A stretch of DNA of 54,159 bases from Oscillospiraceae bacterium (GCA_017938625.1 JAGBBD010000021.1:1-54159); one strand, 5' to 3'; shown: positions 7,255-16,100, numbered from the stretch's first letter. A program made the numbers and translations. Notes: generated by a model from the sequence alone, not told the origin.

Positions 7255-8990
7255 CAGTCTTCCTCCTTTCTTGTCTGCAGTTCATAGGTCTCACGGTAGA
7301 ACTCATTGGTCTGCATCAGTTCTTCATGGGTACCGAAGCCGTCCACACAGCCGCCCACCATGACGATGATCTTGTCGGCATCCTGCACGGAGGTGACACG
7401 CTGTGCGATGATGATCTTGGTGGTGTCCGGGATCTCATCACGGAATGCTTTGCGGATCAGCGCATCGGTCTTGGTGTCCACCGCGGAGGTGGAGTCATCC
7501 AGAATGAGAATCTTGGGCTTTTTCAGCAGAGCACGGGCAATGCACAATCTCTGACGCTGACCGCCGGAAACGTTGGAGCCGCCCTGCTCAATATAGGTAT
7601 CATACCCATCGGGGAAGCTTTGGATAAAGTCATCTGCCTGGGCGAGTTTGCAGGCGTGGATCAGTTCTTCGTCGCTTGCCTGCGCATTGCCCCAACGCAG
7701 GTTTTCCTTGATGGTGCCGGAGAAGAGCACGTTCTTCTGCAGCACCATGGCGACCTGGTCGCGCAGCACATCAAGATCATAGCGGCGCACATCCACACCG
7801 CCCACTTTGACGCTGCCTTCCTGCACATCGTACAGTCTGGGAATCAGCTGCACCAGACTGGATTTACTGGAGCCTGTGCCGCCGAGGATACCGATGGTCT
7901 CACCGGAATTTATGGTCAGATCAATGTCCTTGAGTACGGGCTTCTCTGCCTTTCTGTCATAGGAGAAGGTGACGTTTTCAAAGACGATGGAGCCGTCCGC
8001 TACCTTTGTTACGGCATCTGCCGGGCTTTCCAGATCGCTCTTTTCGTCCAAGATCTCCACGATGCGCTCTGCCGAGGCGCGGGACATGACGATCTGCATA
8101 AAGATCATGGTCAGGAACATAAAGCTCATGAGCATCTGCATCACATAAGTGATCATACTGGTCAGATCGCCTGTGGTCATGACAGTCTCATGACTTGTGA
8201 CGATCAGCTTTGCGCCCAGCCATGCCACAAGGATCATACAGCCATAGGTGCAGATATTCATAATGGGGGAGTTCAGAGCGATGATGGTCTCTGCCTTGAT
8301 GAAATCACGGTGGATGGTGTCGGAAATAGTATTGAATTTATCTTCCTCGTGATCCTCGCGGACAAAGGATTTGACCACACGCACACCGCGCAGATTTTCC
8401 TGCACCACCTGATTGAGCTTGTCGTAGGTCTTGAATACGCGCTTAAAAATGGGATGCACCTTGGTCATGATGAAATACATGGACAGCGCAAGGATCGGCA
8501 GCACCACAAGGAACGCAAGTGCGAGGGTCTTGTTGATTCTGAATGCCATGATCATGGAGAGGATCAGCATGGCAGGGGAGCGCACCGCCACCCGGATGAT
8601 CATCATGTAGGACATCTGGATGCGGCTGACATCGGTGGTCAGTCTGGTGACGATGGATGAAGAGGAAAATTTATCGATGTTGGAGAAGGAGTAGCTCTGC
8701 ACATGGTGGAACATATCGTGGCGCAGATTGGTGCCGAAGCCCACGGAAGCCACCGAGGCACTTCTGCCGGACAGGGCACCGAAGATCAGAGAAACGACGC
8801 ACAGGGCAATGAGCAAAAGCCCAATTTTGAGCACATAGCCCATGTCACCCTTGTCGATGCCGTAGTCGATAAGATCACCCATATACAGAGGGATAAAAAT
8901 GTCCAGAAGTACTTCCATAAAAATATAGATAGGTGAGAGAATGCTGTCACGCTTATACTCCCGGACACAGGATGCAAGACGTTTGATCAA
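7254..8990 (-). CDS. ABC exporter half-transporter, degenerate NBD
   Basis: A 578-residue half-transporter with six membrane helices and a C-terminal ATPase domain. Walker A reads GGTGSSKSS (Ser where Gly is usual before Lys), the signature is VSGGQRQR and Walker B is LILDDSTSAVD, with Asp instead of the catalytic Glu. This is the mark of the non-hydrolysing site in heterodimeric exporters. The start is TTG at 8990, directly after AAAGGAGGTCTCCC and overlapping the marR stop (TTGA). The longer in-frame ATG at 9032 has no such site. Forms an operon with marR and the catalytic subunit. Confidence 0.92.
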   Translation of the reverse strand: MIKRLASCVREYKRDSILSPIYIFMEVLLDIFIPLYMGDLIDYGIDKGDMGYVLKIGLLLIALCVVSLIFGALSGRSASVASVGFGTNLRHDMFHHVQSYSFSNIDKFSSSSIVTRLTTDVSRIQMSYMMIIRVAVRSPAMLILSMIMAFRINKTLALAFLVVLPILALSMYFIMTKVHPIFKRVFKTYDKLNQVVQENLRGVRVVKSFVREDHEEDKFNTISDTIHRDFIKAETIIALNSPIMNICTYGCMILVAWLGAKLIVTSHETVMTTGDLTSMITYVMQMLMSFMFLTMIFMQIVMSRASAERIVEILDEKSDLESPADAVTKVADGSIVFENVTFSYDRKAEKPVLKDIDLTINSGETIGILGGTGSSKSSLVQLIPRLYDVQEGSVKVGGVDVRRYDLDVLRDQVAMVLQKNVLFSGTIKENLRWGNAQASDEELIHACKLAQADDFIQSFPDGYDTYIEQGGSNVSGGQRQRLCIARALLKKPKILILDDSTSAVDTKTDALIRKAFRDEIPDTTKIIIAQRVTSVQDADKIIVMVGGCVDGFGTHEELMQTNEFYRETYELQTRKEED

Positions 8991-9472
8991 AGGGAGACCT
9001 CCTTTTCGTTGATGACGGGCGGTTTGCAGCACACGCCCAGGTTTTTGGCGGCAAGCTGCAGAAGTGCCCTGAACTGTGTGCGTTGCGCATCATCCATGCC
9101 CATGGTCAGCTGTGCTTCGGATGCTTCCAGATGGGCAGCGATGGTGCTGTGGGCATCCATGGCTTTCTTTGTCAGACGAATGACTTTGCAGCGCCTGTCT
9201 TCGGCGCTGGCTTCCAGCGTCAGAAACCCGGATGCCTCCATTCTCTGCAGAATACCGGATACGGTGGGATGCTTGACATAGAAGAATTCTTCCAGATCCT
9301 TTGGGTAGGTATCCAGATGTTCCTGTGTCTGCCGCTTCCAGATGTGGTGCAGAAACATCCCCTGGGAACAGGTCAGTCCCAGCTGCTCGGTCTGCTGCTG
9401 CAGATCCTGCGCCATGGCATTGGAAATGGCACGCAGATATCCGCCCAACGGGCGCTCTTTCGTCAACACCAT
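8987..9472 (-). CDS. MarR-family transcriptional regulator
   Basis: A 161-residue winged-helix regulator. The recognition helix region is around VKHPTVSGILQRMEASGFLT and the wing is ASAEDRRCKVIRLTKKA, with D-R-R typical of MarR. It is cytoplasmic, dimeric and probably ligand-responsive. It is the first gene of the ABC exporter operon, and its promoter is overlapped by twin palindromes, so self-repression and repression of the exporter are likely. Its stop overlaps the TTG start of the first exporter gene. A conserved-looking CC near the C-terminus (GVCCKPP) could be redox-sensitive, but this is only speculation. Confidence 0.92.
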   Translation of the reverse strand: MVLTKERPLGGYLRAISNAMAQDLQQQTEQLGLTCSQGMFLHHIWKRQTQEHLDTYPKDLEEFFYVKHPTVSGILQRMEASGFLTLEASAEDRRCKVIRLTKKAMDAHSTIAAHLEASEAQLTMGMDDAQRTQFRALLQLAAKNLGVCCKPPVINEKEVSL

Positions 9473-9490
9473 CGCCTTCTTTCTAAAAAA

Positions 9491-9524
9491 TGTAGCACGC
9501 TACAGATACCTGTAGCGTGCTACA
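9491..9524. promoter_or_regulatory. Twin palindromic MarR operator
   Basis: TGTAGCACGCTACA (9491-9504) and TGTAGCGTGCTACA (9511-9524) are reverse complements of each other, and each is itself a TGTAGC/GCTACA palindrome. Six bases separate them. The second overlaps the -10 box of the marR promoter, so a bound MarR dimer would block transcription. Confidence 0.85.
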
Positions 9525-9552
9525 TATTATCAGTTTTTCGAAAGAATGTCAA
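9524..9552 (-). promoter_or_regulatory. marR-ABC exporter promoter
   Basis: On the minus strand TTGACA (9552-9547), a 17-base spacer and TAATAT (9529-9524). The -35 overlaps the stop codon of the upstream DUF89 gene and the -10 touches the operator. Confidence 0.85.
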
Positions 9553-10460
9553 TACAGATCCAGACAGCCTGCATAGGGCTGCAGAGGCGGCAGCGTCTTT
9601 TCGCGTAGAAACTGACCGGACATATTTTCACAGCCCAGAACTTTGCTCATACGCTTGCATTTGCACATGAAGATGTAATACACATTCAGACCGCAGCCGA
9701 CCAACGATTCCATGTTGCCGCTGCCTTTGGAGAGAATAACGTCTGCTTTCTGCAGCGCCTGTTTCAGCTCTTCTCCCAAATAATCCGGCTCTGTGCCGGA
9801 GATGCCGCTGCCATTGTCGATGACGGGGCACAGCTTGTCCATGCCCACATAGGCTGCATCGGAACGGGTGGAATCGTTGAGGGCATTTTCGCCGCGGACG
9901 CAGTAGATGACCTCCAACTTGGGGTACTGCTTCTGCAGCTGCTCCACAAGGAGCAGATCGAAGACGATCTCACCTGCGTTGTCACCTAAGATCACAAGGC
10001 TTTTTGCCGTTTCAAGATCCTGCCGCAGGGCGGCGTAAGCCACAGGCTCCAGTTTTTCCCGGGGCGTTTTTTCCACAGCTTCCCACAGGGCTTTGTGGGC
10101 AATGTCCGGGGTCAAAATACCGAAGTCCAGGAAGTTTCCTGTTCTTGCAAAGGCGATCGCCATGGCAAGCGGATCGTCCGCCTGCTCGACCAGAGGGCGG
10201 ATCTTGGGCAGCAGCTCCAGCACCAGATCATTGGAATCTTTTTTTAATGTGCCGTAGGCATCCTCACCGGGCCAGTATTTGGCATAGAGCTTGCCGAACT
10301 GCCCGGTCAGCCAAGGGGCGGACACACCCTCCGGTGCGTCCAGCATGACCTGCATCACATCTTTTATGTAAGAAAATGCCTTTTCTCCATCGTTTTTCGC
10401 CATTGCCAACTTGTAATGACGGTGGATCAGACATTCCACACAGTGGGCGTCAAATTGCAT
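9549..10460 (-). CDS. DUF89/ARMT1-like metal-dependent phosphatase
   Basis: A 303-residue protein of the DUF89 (damage-control phosphatase, ARMT1-like) family. Visible marks are the N-terminal C7-V-E-C10 pair typical of the prokaryotic branch, GDNAGEIVFD near residue 158, where Asp and Asn bind metal, and ILSKGSGNME near residue 240. Family members hydrolyse phosphate from damaged or excess sugar- or cofactor-phosphates using divalent metal; the substrate here is unknown. Its ATG (10460, after GGAGGTACATC) overlaps the end of the FliB-like gene by 11 bases, and the two appear to be co-transcribed with the upstream aminopeptidase. Confidence 0.85.
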   Translation of the reverse strand: MQFDAHCVECLIHRHYKLAMAKNDGEKAFSYIKDVMQVMLDAPEGVSAPWLTGQFGKLYAKYWPGEDAYGTLKKDSNDLVLELLPKIRPLVEQADDPLAMAIAFARTGNFLDFGILTPDIAHKALWEAVEKTPREKLEPVAYAALRQDLETAKSLVILGDNAGEIVFDLLLVEQLQKQYPKLEVIYCVRGENALNDSTRSDAAYVGMDKLCPVIDNGSGISGTEPDYLGEELKQALQKADVILSKGSGNMESLVGCGLNVYYIFMCKCKRMSKVLGCENMSGQFLREKTLPPLQPYAGCLDLY

Positions 10461-11505
10461 GATGTACCTCCAAAAGCTTGAGAAGTTCCGGCAGGCTGAA
10501 CATGGGAAGCTCCGATGCCTGCTTTAACAGCACAAGGTTTTCTTCCGAATGTTCCACCTCTTTGGAGTATAACCTTGCCGCCTCCGTCAGACTGCCCACG
10601 GGCTTTTTCAGCCCTGCCACAGTCAGAACGCTGAGAACGGCGGCAGCTGCCTGCTGCCAGATTCTGTCGTTGCAGGCCGCCTTCAGCCACCAGCGGAAGA
10701 GGAAATAGACCGTCAGCTGCTCCAGTGGGATCTCGTCGCCTGTCAGATCTGTCCGTTCCAGATCCTGCAGGACTTTCGGGAACTGCTCCGACAGATGCTC
10801 CATGGAAAGATACAGCTGTCTTGCCCTTGTCATGCTGCCGCCGTGACGCTTTCTGCGGATGCGGCGCAGGACGTTATCCTGATAAGCTCTGTTTTCATAC
10901 CGGCGGCACAGCGCCTGACAGATATGCAGCTCTTCCAGGTTGTCCTGCAGCCGTTTGGCAAAGCACAGCAGCAGCGCCAGACGGTCGGACAGGGGTCTGC
11001 TGCGGTCTTGCACCAAAGCAAAGGCAATGTGCCGTGCGTCCAGCAGCAGATCAAATTCATCGGCATCCAGATCGTCCGGCTCCGGCAGGATGCTGTCCAT
11101 CTCAATGGAAAAGGTCAGCTTCTCCTGTTTTGTCAGCAGCAGTCTTGCCGCCTCCGGACAGGAGATGGAGAGCATGGTCTCCTGCAGCCCTCCATAGATC
11201 TCCGTAAATCTGGGGTGGGTGTGACAGGTGGTGCTTAAAAATTCCTCGCCCAGCTGACTGACAATGGGGCAAAGTCCGTTTTCGTCAAGAAGGGGGCATT
11301 TGCCGTCTTCCAGCGCCATGCAGTCCTCGCCGTCCATGACGGTCATGGCATTTCGGATCTTTTCACCCAGTTCTCCCTCCACGGAAAGATACCGTGCCTT
11401 TGCCGCTTCATCCACCACGATCTCCCATTGACCGCAGCAGGTATCGGGACAAGCGCCTGCCAGACAGCGGAAATCATGAAAATAATCGGGAATCCTTGTG
11501 ATCAT
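10450..11505 (-). CDS. FliB-like Cys-cluster protein (putative lysine N-methylase)
   Basis: A 351-residue protein that begins MITRIPDYFHDFRCLAGACP and continues DTCCGQW, giving the C-x4-C-x3-C-C cluster of the FliB/YkgJ-type family. Further Cys lie in DCMALEDGKCPLL, GLCPIV and TTCHTHPRF, so a bound metal centre is likely. FliB methylates flagellin lysines in Salmonella, but many Clostridia without flagella carry relatives, and no flagellar gene lies in this window, so the substrate is open. ATG at 11505 follows GAGGAATCGG; an upstream in-frame ATG at 11577 would run into the aminopeptidase gene. Ten bases separate it from that gene. Confidence 0.82.
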   Translation of the reverse strand: MITRIPDYFHDFRCLAGACPDTCCGQWEIVVDEAAKARYLSVEGELGEKIRNAMTVMDGEDCMALEDGKCPLLDENGLCPIVSQLGEEFLSTTCHTHPRFTEIYGGLQETMLSISCPEAARLLLTKQEKLTFSIEMDSILPEPDDLDADEFDLLLDARHIAFALVQDRSRPLSDRLALLLCFAKRLQDNLEELHICQALCRRYENRAYQDNVLRRIRRKRHGGSMTRARQLYLSMEHLSEQFPKVLQDLERTDLTGDEIPLEQLTVYFLFRWWLKAACNDRIWQQAAAAVLSVLTVAGLKKPVGSLTEAARLYSKEVEHSEENLVLLKQASELPMFSLPELLKLLEVHHAI

Positions 11506-11515
11506 ATCCGATTCC

Positions 11516-12739
11516 TCAGAATGCCCAGGTACCGTTTTGGAAGATCTGCACCTGTTTGCCGTCACGGCAGTGGGCAACGATGGAAAGATCCTCGGTACCG
11601 ATCATAAAGTCCTCATGGATCATGGAATCATTGACGCCCAGTGCGCGGCATTCCTCCAGAGTCTTGCTGTGATGGTCGCGGATGGTGTCGGGGAAGCCCA
11701 TACCCAGTGCCAGATGGCAGCAGGCATTTTCATCAAAGAGGGTGTTGTAGAACAGAAGACCTGTCCGGTTGATGGGGCTGTCGAAGGGCACAAGGGCACA
11801 TTCGCCCAGATATCTTGCGCCTTCATCCATGTTCAGCATCTTCTGCAGCAGATCGTCGTTGACCTCGGCATGGGCATCTACGACCTTGCCGCCTTCAAAT
11901 TTAAACCAGAAGTTGTCGATGAGCTGACCCTGATAGCTCAGAGGCTTGGAGGAATAGACGATGCCTTCTGCCTTGCCCTTCATGGGGGAGATGAAGCACT
12001 CCTCGGAGGGAATGTTGGGATTGAAATCCGCACCGCTCTGGGTGGTCTCTGCGCCGCCGCAGAAGATGGCCTCGGGAATCATGCCCACCCGCAGATCCGT
12101 GCCGTTGGATGCCTTGTATTCCAGCGTTTCGATACCAAGGCTGTTGAGATACTCGCACCGTGCTTTCAGATCCTTGTTATGTGCCTGCCATGCGGCGATG
12201 GGATCATCATCCACACGGGAAGTGGAGAGAATGGCTTCCCACAGCTTTTCCATGGCTCTGCCCTTGCTCTCGCCGGGGAAGACCTTTTTTGCCCAGGCAG
12301 CACCGGGCACGGCGGCGATACACCACTGGTGCTTGCCTTCGATCTTGTCGCGGTAGGGCTTGATGATGGGGTAGCGGGCTTGCTGACCCTTGACCATCTT
12401 TGCCATGTTCATGCCCTTGAGACCATCGGGATCGGAGCTTTCCAAAAACAGACGGCAGGGGAAATTTTGAGTCATATATTCCATCTTGGCTTTTTCGAAG
12501 CTTTCCACCGTGGACATGGCTTTGACACTTCTGTGACGCACATGGTATTTTTCCAGAGGCTGGTAGCTAAAGTCTACAAATACCTTTCTGGCACCTGCCT
12601 TGTACAGTTCGTCTGTGACCATGACCACAAATTCCGGCTGGTCCAGATCGGCATATAACAGCACATCCTGCCCCTTCTGCACATTGCAGCCCATACGGGC
12701 AATGAGCCGGGCATACTTGCGAAGTCTTGTTTTTTGCAT
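11516..12739 (-). CDS. M29-family aminopeptidase
   Basis: A 407-residue cytoplasmic aminopeptidase of family M29 (AmpS/PepS/aminopeptidase T type). Expected metal-ligand regions are present in order: a Glu in PSEECFISP, a Glu in YLGECALV, the His in DENACCHLALG and HEDFMIGTEDL near the C-terminus. It releases N-terminal residues from peptides using two divalent metals. ATG at 12739 is chosen because GGAGG lies just upstream; a longer in-frame start at 12892 would span the promoter. It heads the minus-strand operon with the FliB-like and DUF89 genes. Confidence 0.92.
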   Translation of the reverse strand: MQKTRLRKYARLIARMGCNVQKGQDVLLYADLDQPEFVVMVTDELYKAGARKVFVDFSYQPLEKYHVRHRSVKAMSTVESFEKAKMEYMTQNFPCRLFLESSDPDGLKGMNMAKMVKGQQARYPIIKPYRDKIEGKHQWCIAAVPGAAWAKKVFPGESKGRAMEKLWEAILSTSRVDDDPIAAWQAHNKDLKARCEYLNSLGIETLEYKASNGTDLRVGMIPEAIFCGGAETTQSGADFNPNIPSEECFISPMKGKAEGIVYSSKPLSYQGQLIDNFWFKFEGGKVVDAHAEVNDDLLQKMLNMDEGARYLGECALVPFDSPINRTGLLFYNTLFDENACCHLALGMGFPDTIRDHHSKTLEECRALGVNDSMIHEDFMIGTEDLSIVAHCRDGKQVQIFQNGTWAF

Positions 12740-12779
12740 AACTATGAACCTCCATACAAAGTCTGTGAATATGGTATCT

Positions 12780-12808
12780 ATGATAGCAAAACTTGTTTCG
12801 GAAAGCAA
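12780..12808 (-). promoter_or_regulatory. Promoter of the aminopeptidase operon
   Basis: On the minus strand TTGCTT (12808-12803), a 17-base spacer and TATCAT (12785-12780), about 40 bases before the ATG. Confidence 0.65.
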
Positions 12809-12905
12809 TACGGGAGAGGATGCGGAAATTGTGACCAAGGAGCGGGAGGAAATTGGCGGCATTTTGTGCAAGCTTGATAAATATTCAGTCAAAAACGAAT
12901 ATGAG

Positions 12906-12934
12906 TTGAATTTTTGTGAATGTAGCTGTATAAT
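12906..12934 (+). promoter_or_regulatory. Promoter of argC
   Basis: TTGAAT (12906-12911), a 17-base spacer and a perfect TATAAT (12929-12934). Several ATTCA/TGAAT half-sites lie around it (for example AATATTCA near 12887 and TTGTGAATG at 12914), as in ArgR-bound regions, but no full ARG box could be built, so arginine control is only a suggestion. Confidence 0.75.
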
Positions 12935-12970
12935 TGGTGCATATTTATAAAAGCAAAGGAATATTCACAT

Positions 12971-13903
12971 ATGAAAAAAGTATTTATCGACGGCAGCGCC
13001 GGTACCACCGGTTTGAGAATTTTTGAAAGATTGTCCAATAGAAAAGATCTGGAACTGGTAAAGCTTCCCGAGGAGCTGCGTAAGGATCCCGAAGCCAGAA
13101 AGCAGGCGCTCAACAGCTGTGATATTGCCTTCCTGTGTCTGCCCGATGCGGCTGCCATGGAGGCGGTCAGTCTGATCGAAAATGATCATGTGACCGTGCT
13201 GGATACCTCCACCGCCCACCGCACGAACCCCGATTGGGCATACGGCTTCCCGGAACTGGGCGAGAGCTTCAAAAACAAGGTGCTCTCTTCCAAACGCATT
13301 GCTGTTCCCGGCTGCCACGCCAGCGGCTTTATCGCTCTGGTGGCACCTCTGGTAGAAAACGGCATCCTGCCCAAGCAGGCGCTGTTGAGCGCCCATTCCA
13401 TTACGGGCTATTCCGGCGGCGGCAAGCAGATGATCGCCCAGTATGAGGCAAATGATCGTGACGGCCTTTTGGACGCACCGCGTCAGTACGGTCTGACCCA
13501 GCAGCACAAGCATCTCAAGGAGATCAAGGCTGTCTGTGGTCTGGAGGCTGCTCCTGTATTTTGCCCCATCGTGTCGGACTTCTATTCCGGCATGGTTATG
13601 ACTGTTCCCGTCTTTGCAAGCCAGCTGATGCCCGGCAAGACGGCAGAGGATATCAAAGCGCTGTATAAGTCCATGTACGCAGGCCCTCTGGTCACCTACA
13701 AGGAGACCATGGACGAAGGCGGCTTCCTGTCCGGTGCAGGTCTGTCCGGCAAGGATACCATGGAAGTGACTGTCTGCGGCAATGACGAGCGTATTTTGCT
13801 CCTTGCCCGTTATGACAATCTGGGCAAGGGTGCCTCCGGTGCTGCGGTGGAATGCCTCAATATGGTCCTCGGCTGCGATCTGACGGAGGGGCTGGAACTG
13901 TAA
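12971..13903 (+). CDS. argC: N-acetyl-gamma-glutamyl-phosphate reductase, short type
   Basis: Reduces N-acetylglutamyl phosphate to the semialdehyde with NADPH, third step of arginine synthesis. The 310-residue length and IDGSAGTTGLRIFERL start mark the short (type 2) ArgC; the longer type has about 345 residues. The catalytic Cys is C115 in AVPGCHASGF, and HSITGYSGGGKQM is the conserved substrate loop. A weak AAAGGA site precedes the ATG. First gene of an argC-argJ-argB-argD cluster, 83 bases before argJ, with a second possible promoter between. Confidence 0.93.
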   Translation: MKKVFIDGSAGTTGLRIFERLSNRKDLELVKLPEELRKDPEARKQALNSCDIAFLCLPDAAAMEAVSLIENDHVTVLDTSTAHRTNPDWAYGFPELGESFKNKVLSSKRIAVPGCHASGFIALVAPLVENGILPKQALLSAHSITGYSGGGKQMIAQYEANDRDGLLDAPRQYGLTQQHKHLKEIKAVCGLEAAPVFCPIVSDFYSGMVMTVPVFASQLMPGKTAEDIKALYKSMYAGPLVTYKETMDEGGFLSGAGLSGKDTMEVTVCGNDERILLLARYDNLGKGASGAAVECLNMVLGCDLTEGLEL

Positions 13904-13930
13904 AACCCTTGAAAATAAGTAAAATCATGG

Positions 13931-13960
13931 TTGCGAACAAGGGCCATTTAATGGTAGAAT
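13931..13960 (+). promoter_or_regulatory. Possible internal promoter before argJ
   Basis: TTGCGA (13931-13936), an 18-base spacer and TAGAAT (13955-13960) lie between argC and argJ. A moderate match; argJ may also be read from the argC promoter. Confidence 0.5.
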
Positions 13961-13986
13961 AAAAAGAACGACAGAGGAGAGCAAAT

Positions 13987-15201
13987 ATGATGAACATTAT
14001 TTCCGGCGGCATCTGCGCCGCAAAGGGCTTTACTGCAAACGGCATCCATTGCGGGATCCGTCACAATAAAACAAAAAGAGATCTGGCGCTGATCTATTCT
14101 GAGGTCCCTGCTTCCGCAGCGGCGGTCTATACCTCCAATCTGGTCAAGGGCGCGCCCATTGCCGTGACCAAGGCCCACATTGCCGACGGCAAGGCACAGG
14201 CTGCCATCTGCAACAGCGGCAATGCCAACACCTGCAATGCAGACGGTGTGGAAGTGGCTGAAAAGATGTGCACCCTTCTTGCCAACGAAATGGGAATCAA
14301 GTCGACCGATGTGGTGGTGGCATCCACCGGTGTTATCGGTCAGCGCCTGAATGTGGAGCCCATTGCAAAGGGCATCCCGGAGCTGGTCAAGGGTCTGGGC
14401 GACCACAGCGATCTGGCTGCCGAAGCCATCATGACCACCGATACAAAGAAAAAAGAACTGGCTGTCTCCTTCGAGGTGGACGGCGTGGAGTGTAAGATCG
14501 GCGGCATCGCCAAGGGCTCCGGTATGATCCACCCCAATCTGGCGACGATGCTGGTGTTCATCACCACCGACTGCGCCATCTCTTCCCAGATGCTGGAGAA
14601 GGCACTGAAGCATGATGTTCAGAATACCTTCAACATGATGTCCGTGGACGGCGACACTTCCACCAATGACATGGTCACCGTTCTTGCCAACGGCAAGGCC
14701 GGCAACCCCGAGATCACGGCGGAAGGCCCTGCCTTTGATGCGTTCATGAAGGCGCTCAACACCGTTACCGTGTATCTGTGCCGCAGCATCGCAGGTGACG
14801 GCGAAGGCGCCACCAAGCTGCTGGAGTGCTGTGTCAGCGGCGCCAAGACCGAGCAGGACGCCAAGACTGTTGCAAAGAGTGTCATTTGCTCCAGCCTGAC
14901 CAAGGCTGCTATGTTCGGTGCCGATGCCAACTGGGGCAGAGTCCTGTGCGCCATCGGCTACTCCGGTGCCGATGTGGATGTGGAAAAGGTGGAAGTGAAG
15001 TTCCACTCTGCCAAGGGCGATGTGCTGGTGTGCGAAAACGGCGCAGGCGTGGATTTCTCCGAGGAGCTTGCCAAGCAGGTGCTGCTGGAGCCTTCCATCG
15101 AGATCGTCATCGACCTGCACGACGGCAGCGGCGAAGCCACCGCATGGGGCTGTGACCTGACCTACGATTACGTGAAGATCAACGGTGACTACCGTACCTA
15201 A
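13987..15201 (+). CDS. argJ: Glutamate N-acetyltransferase ArgJ
   Basis: ArgJ moves the acetyl group from N-acetylornithine to glutamate, closing the acetyl cycle; bifunctional forms also use acetyl-CoA. The 404 residues match the family. The precursor cleaves itself between A186 and T187 in KGSGMIHPNLATMLVF, and T187 becomes the N-terminal nucleophile of the beta chain. GGICAAKGFTANGIHCGI at the start and GADANWGRVLCAIGYSGAD later are typical. The ribosome site is GAGGAGAG; a second ATG follows immediately, so the start may be 13990. argB begins 15 bases after its stop. No argA or argE is seen here, as expected when ArgJ is present. Confidence 0.95.
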   Translation: MMNIISGGICAAKGFTANGIHCGIRHNKTKRDLALIYSEVPASAAAVYTSNLVKGAPIAVTKAHIADGKAQAAICNSGNANTCNADGVEVAEKMCTLLANEMGIKSTDVVVASTGVIGQRLNVEPIAKGIPELVKGLGDHSDLAAEAIMTTDTKKKELAVSFEVDGVECKIGGIAKGSGMIHPNLATMLVFITTDCAISSQMLEKALKHDVQNTFNMMSVDGDTSTNDMVTVLANGKAGNPEITAEGPAFDAFMKALNTVTVYLCRSIAGDGEGATKLLECCVSGAKTEQDAKTVAKSVICSSLTKAAMFGADANWGRVLCAIGYSGADVDVEKVEVKFHSAKGDVLVCENGAGVDFSEELAKQVLLEPSIEIVIDLHDGSGEATAWGCDLTYDYVKINGDYRT

Positions 15202-15215
15202 GGAGCACTTTTATT

Positions 15216-16088
15216 ATGGATATTTCCAATCTGCATCGGGCGGAAGTTCTGGTAGAAGCCCTGCCCTATATCAGAAAATATAACGGCAAGATCCTTGTGA
15301 TCAAATATGGCGGCAATGCCATGATTAACGAGGATCTCAAGCAGCAGGTCATGGAAGATCTGGTGCTGCTGCATCTGGTCGGCGTCAAGGCTGTGCTGGT
15401 GCATGGCGGCGGCCCCGAGATCAATGATATGCTGAAAAAGATCGGAAAGCAGGCCCAGTTTGTGGATGGTCTGCGTGTCACCGACGAAGAGACTGTGGAA
15501 GTCGTCCAGATGGTGCTGGCAGGCAAGATCAATAAAACGCTCGTCAAACTCATTGAGAGCAAGGGCGGCATGGCTATGGGCCTGAGCGGCATTGACGGTT
15601 GTATGCTTCGCTGCAAGGTCAAGGACGAGCGCCTTGGCTATGTGGGTGAGATCACCAACGTCAACGTCCAGCCGGTTCTGGACATTCTGGAGAAGGGATA
15701 TATCCCTGTTATTTCCACTGTGGGCAGCGATCTGGAGGGAAATACCTACAACATCAATGCCGATACGGCTGCCGCGTATATTGCCGGTGCTCTGCGTGCC
15801 GAGCGTCTGATCACCATGACCGATATCACCGGTGTTATGATGGACCCCAAAGAGCCGGAGAGCGTCATCCCATGCATCGATCTGAAGGATGCCCGACAGC
15901 TGTTTGACACCGGCATCATTTCCGGCGGCATGATCCCCAAGGTGCAGTGCTGCATTGATGCCATCAACCACGGTGTGAAGAAAGTCACCATTTTAGACGG
16001 CAGAGTGCCCCACGCAGTGCTTATGGAGCTGCTGACGGACGAAGGCGCCGGCACCATGGTGGTAAAAGATAAATTCGCCTTGGAATAA
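15216..16088 (+). CDS. argB: Acetylglutamate kinase
   Basis: Phosphorylates N-acetylglutamate with ATP, second step of arginine synthesis. It has 290 residues with the amino-acid-kinase fold: VIKYGGNAM (phosphate-binding Lys and Gly-rich loop) near the start, LVHGGGPEINDML for substrate binding and the nucleotide region TDITGVMMDPKEP. An N-terminal helix of about 20 residues before the core, as in arginine-inhibited hexameric kinases, suggests feedback inhibition; this is inferred from family knowledge. Start ATG follows AAGGAG. Between argJ and argD in a tight operon. Confidence 0.95.
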   Translation: MDISNLHRAEVLVEALPYIRKYNGKILVIKYGGNAMINEDLKQQVMEDLVLLHLVGVKAVLVHGGGPEINDMLKKIGKQAQFVDGLRVTDEETVEVVQMVLAGKINKTLVKLIESKGGMAMGLSGIDGCMLRCKVKDERLGYVGEITNVNVQPVLDILEKGYIPVISTVGSDLEGNTYNINADTAAAYIAGALRAERLITMTDITGVMMDPKEPESVIPCIDLKDARQLFDTGIISGGMIPKVQCCIDAINHGVKKVTILDGRVPHAVLMELLTDEGAGTMVVKDKFALE

Positions 16089-16100
16089 GGAGTGTTATAT

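Noticed and set aside
5416-8660. Long plus-strand frames (542 and 477 codons) opposite the ABC exporter genes
   Set aside because: The minus strand carries full Walker and signature motifs; the plus-strand frames have no domains and no ribosome sites.
12880-12970. ArgR operator before argC
   Set aside because: Several ATTCA/TGAAT half-sites occur, but no pair has the spacing and symmetry of a full ARG box; mentioned only with the promoter.
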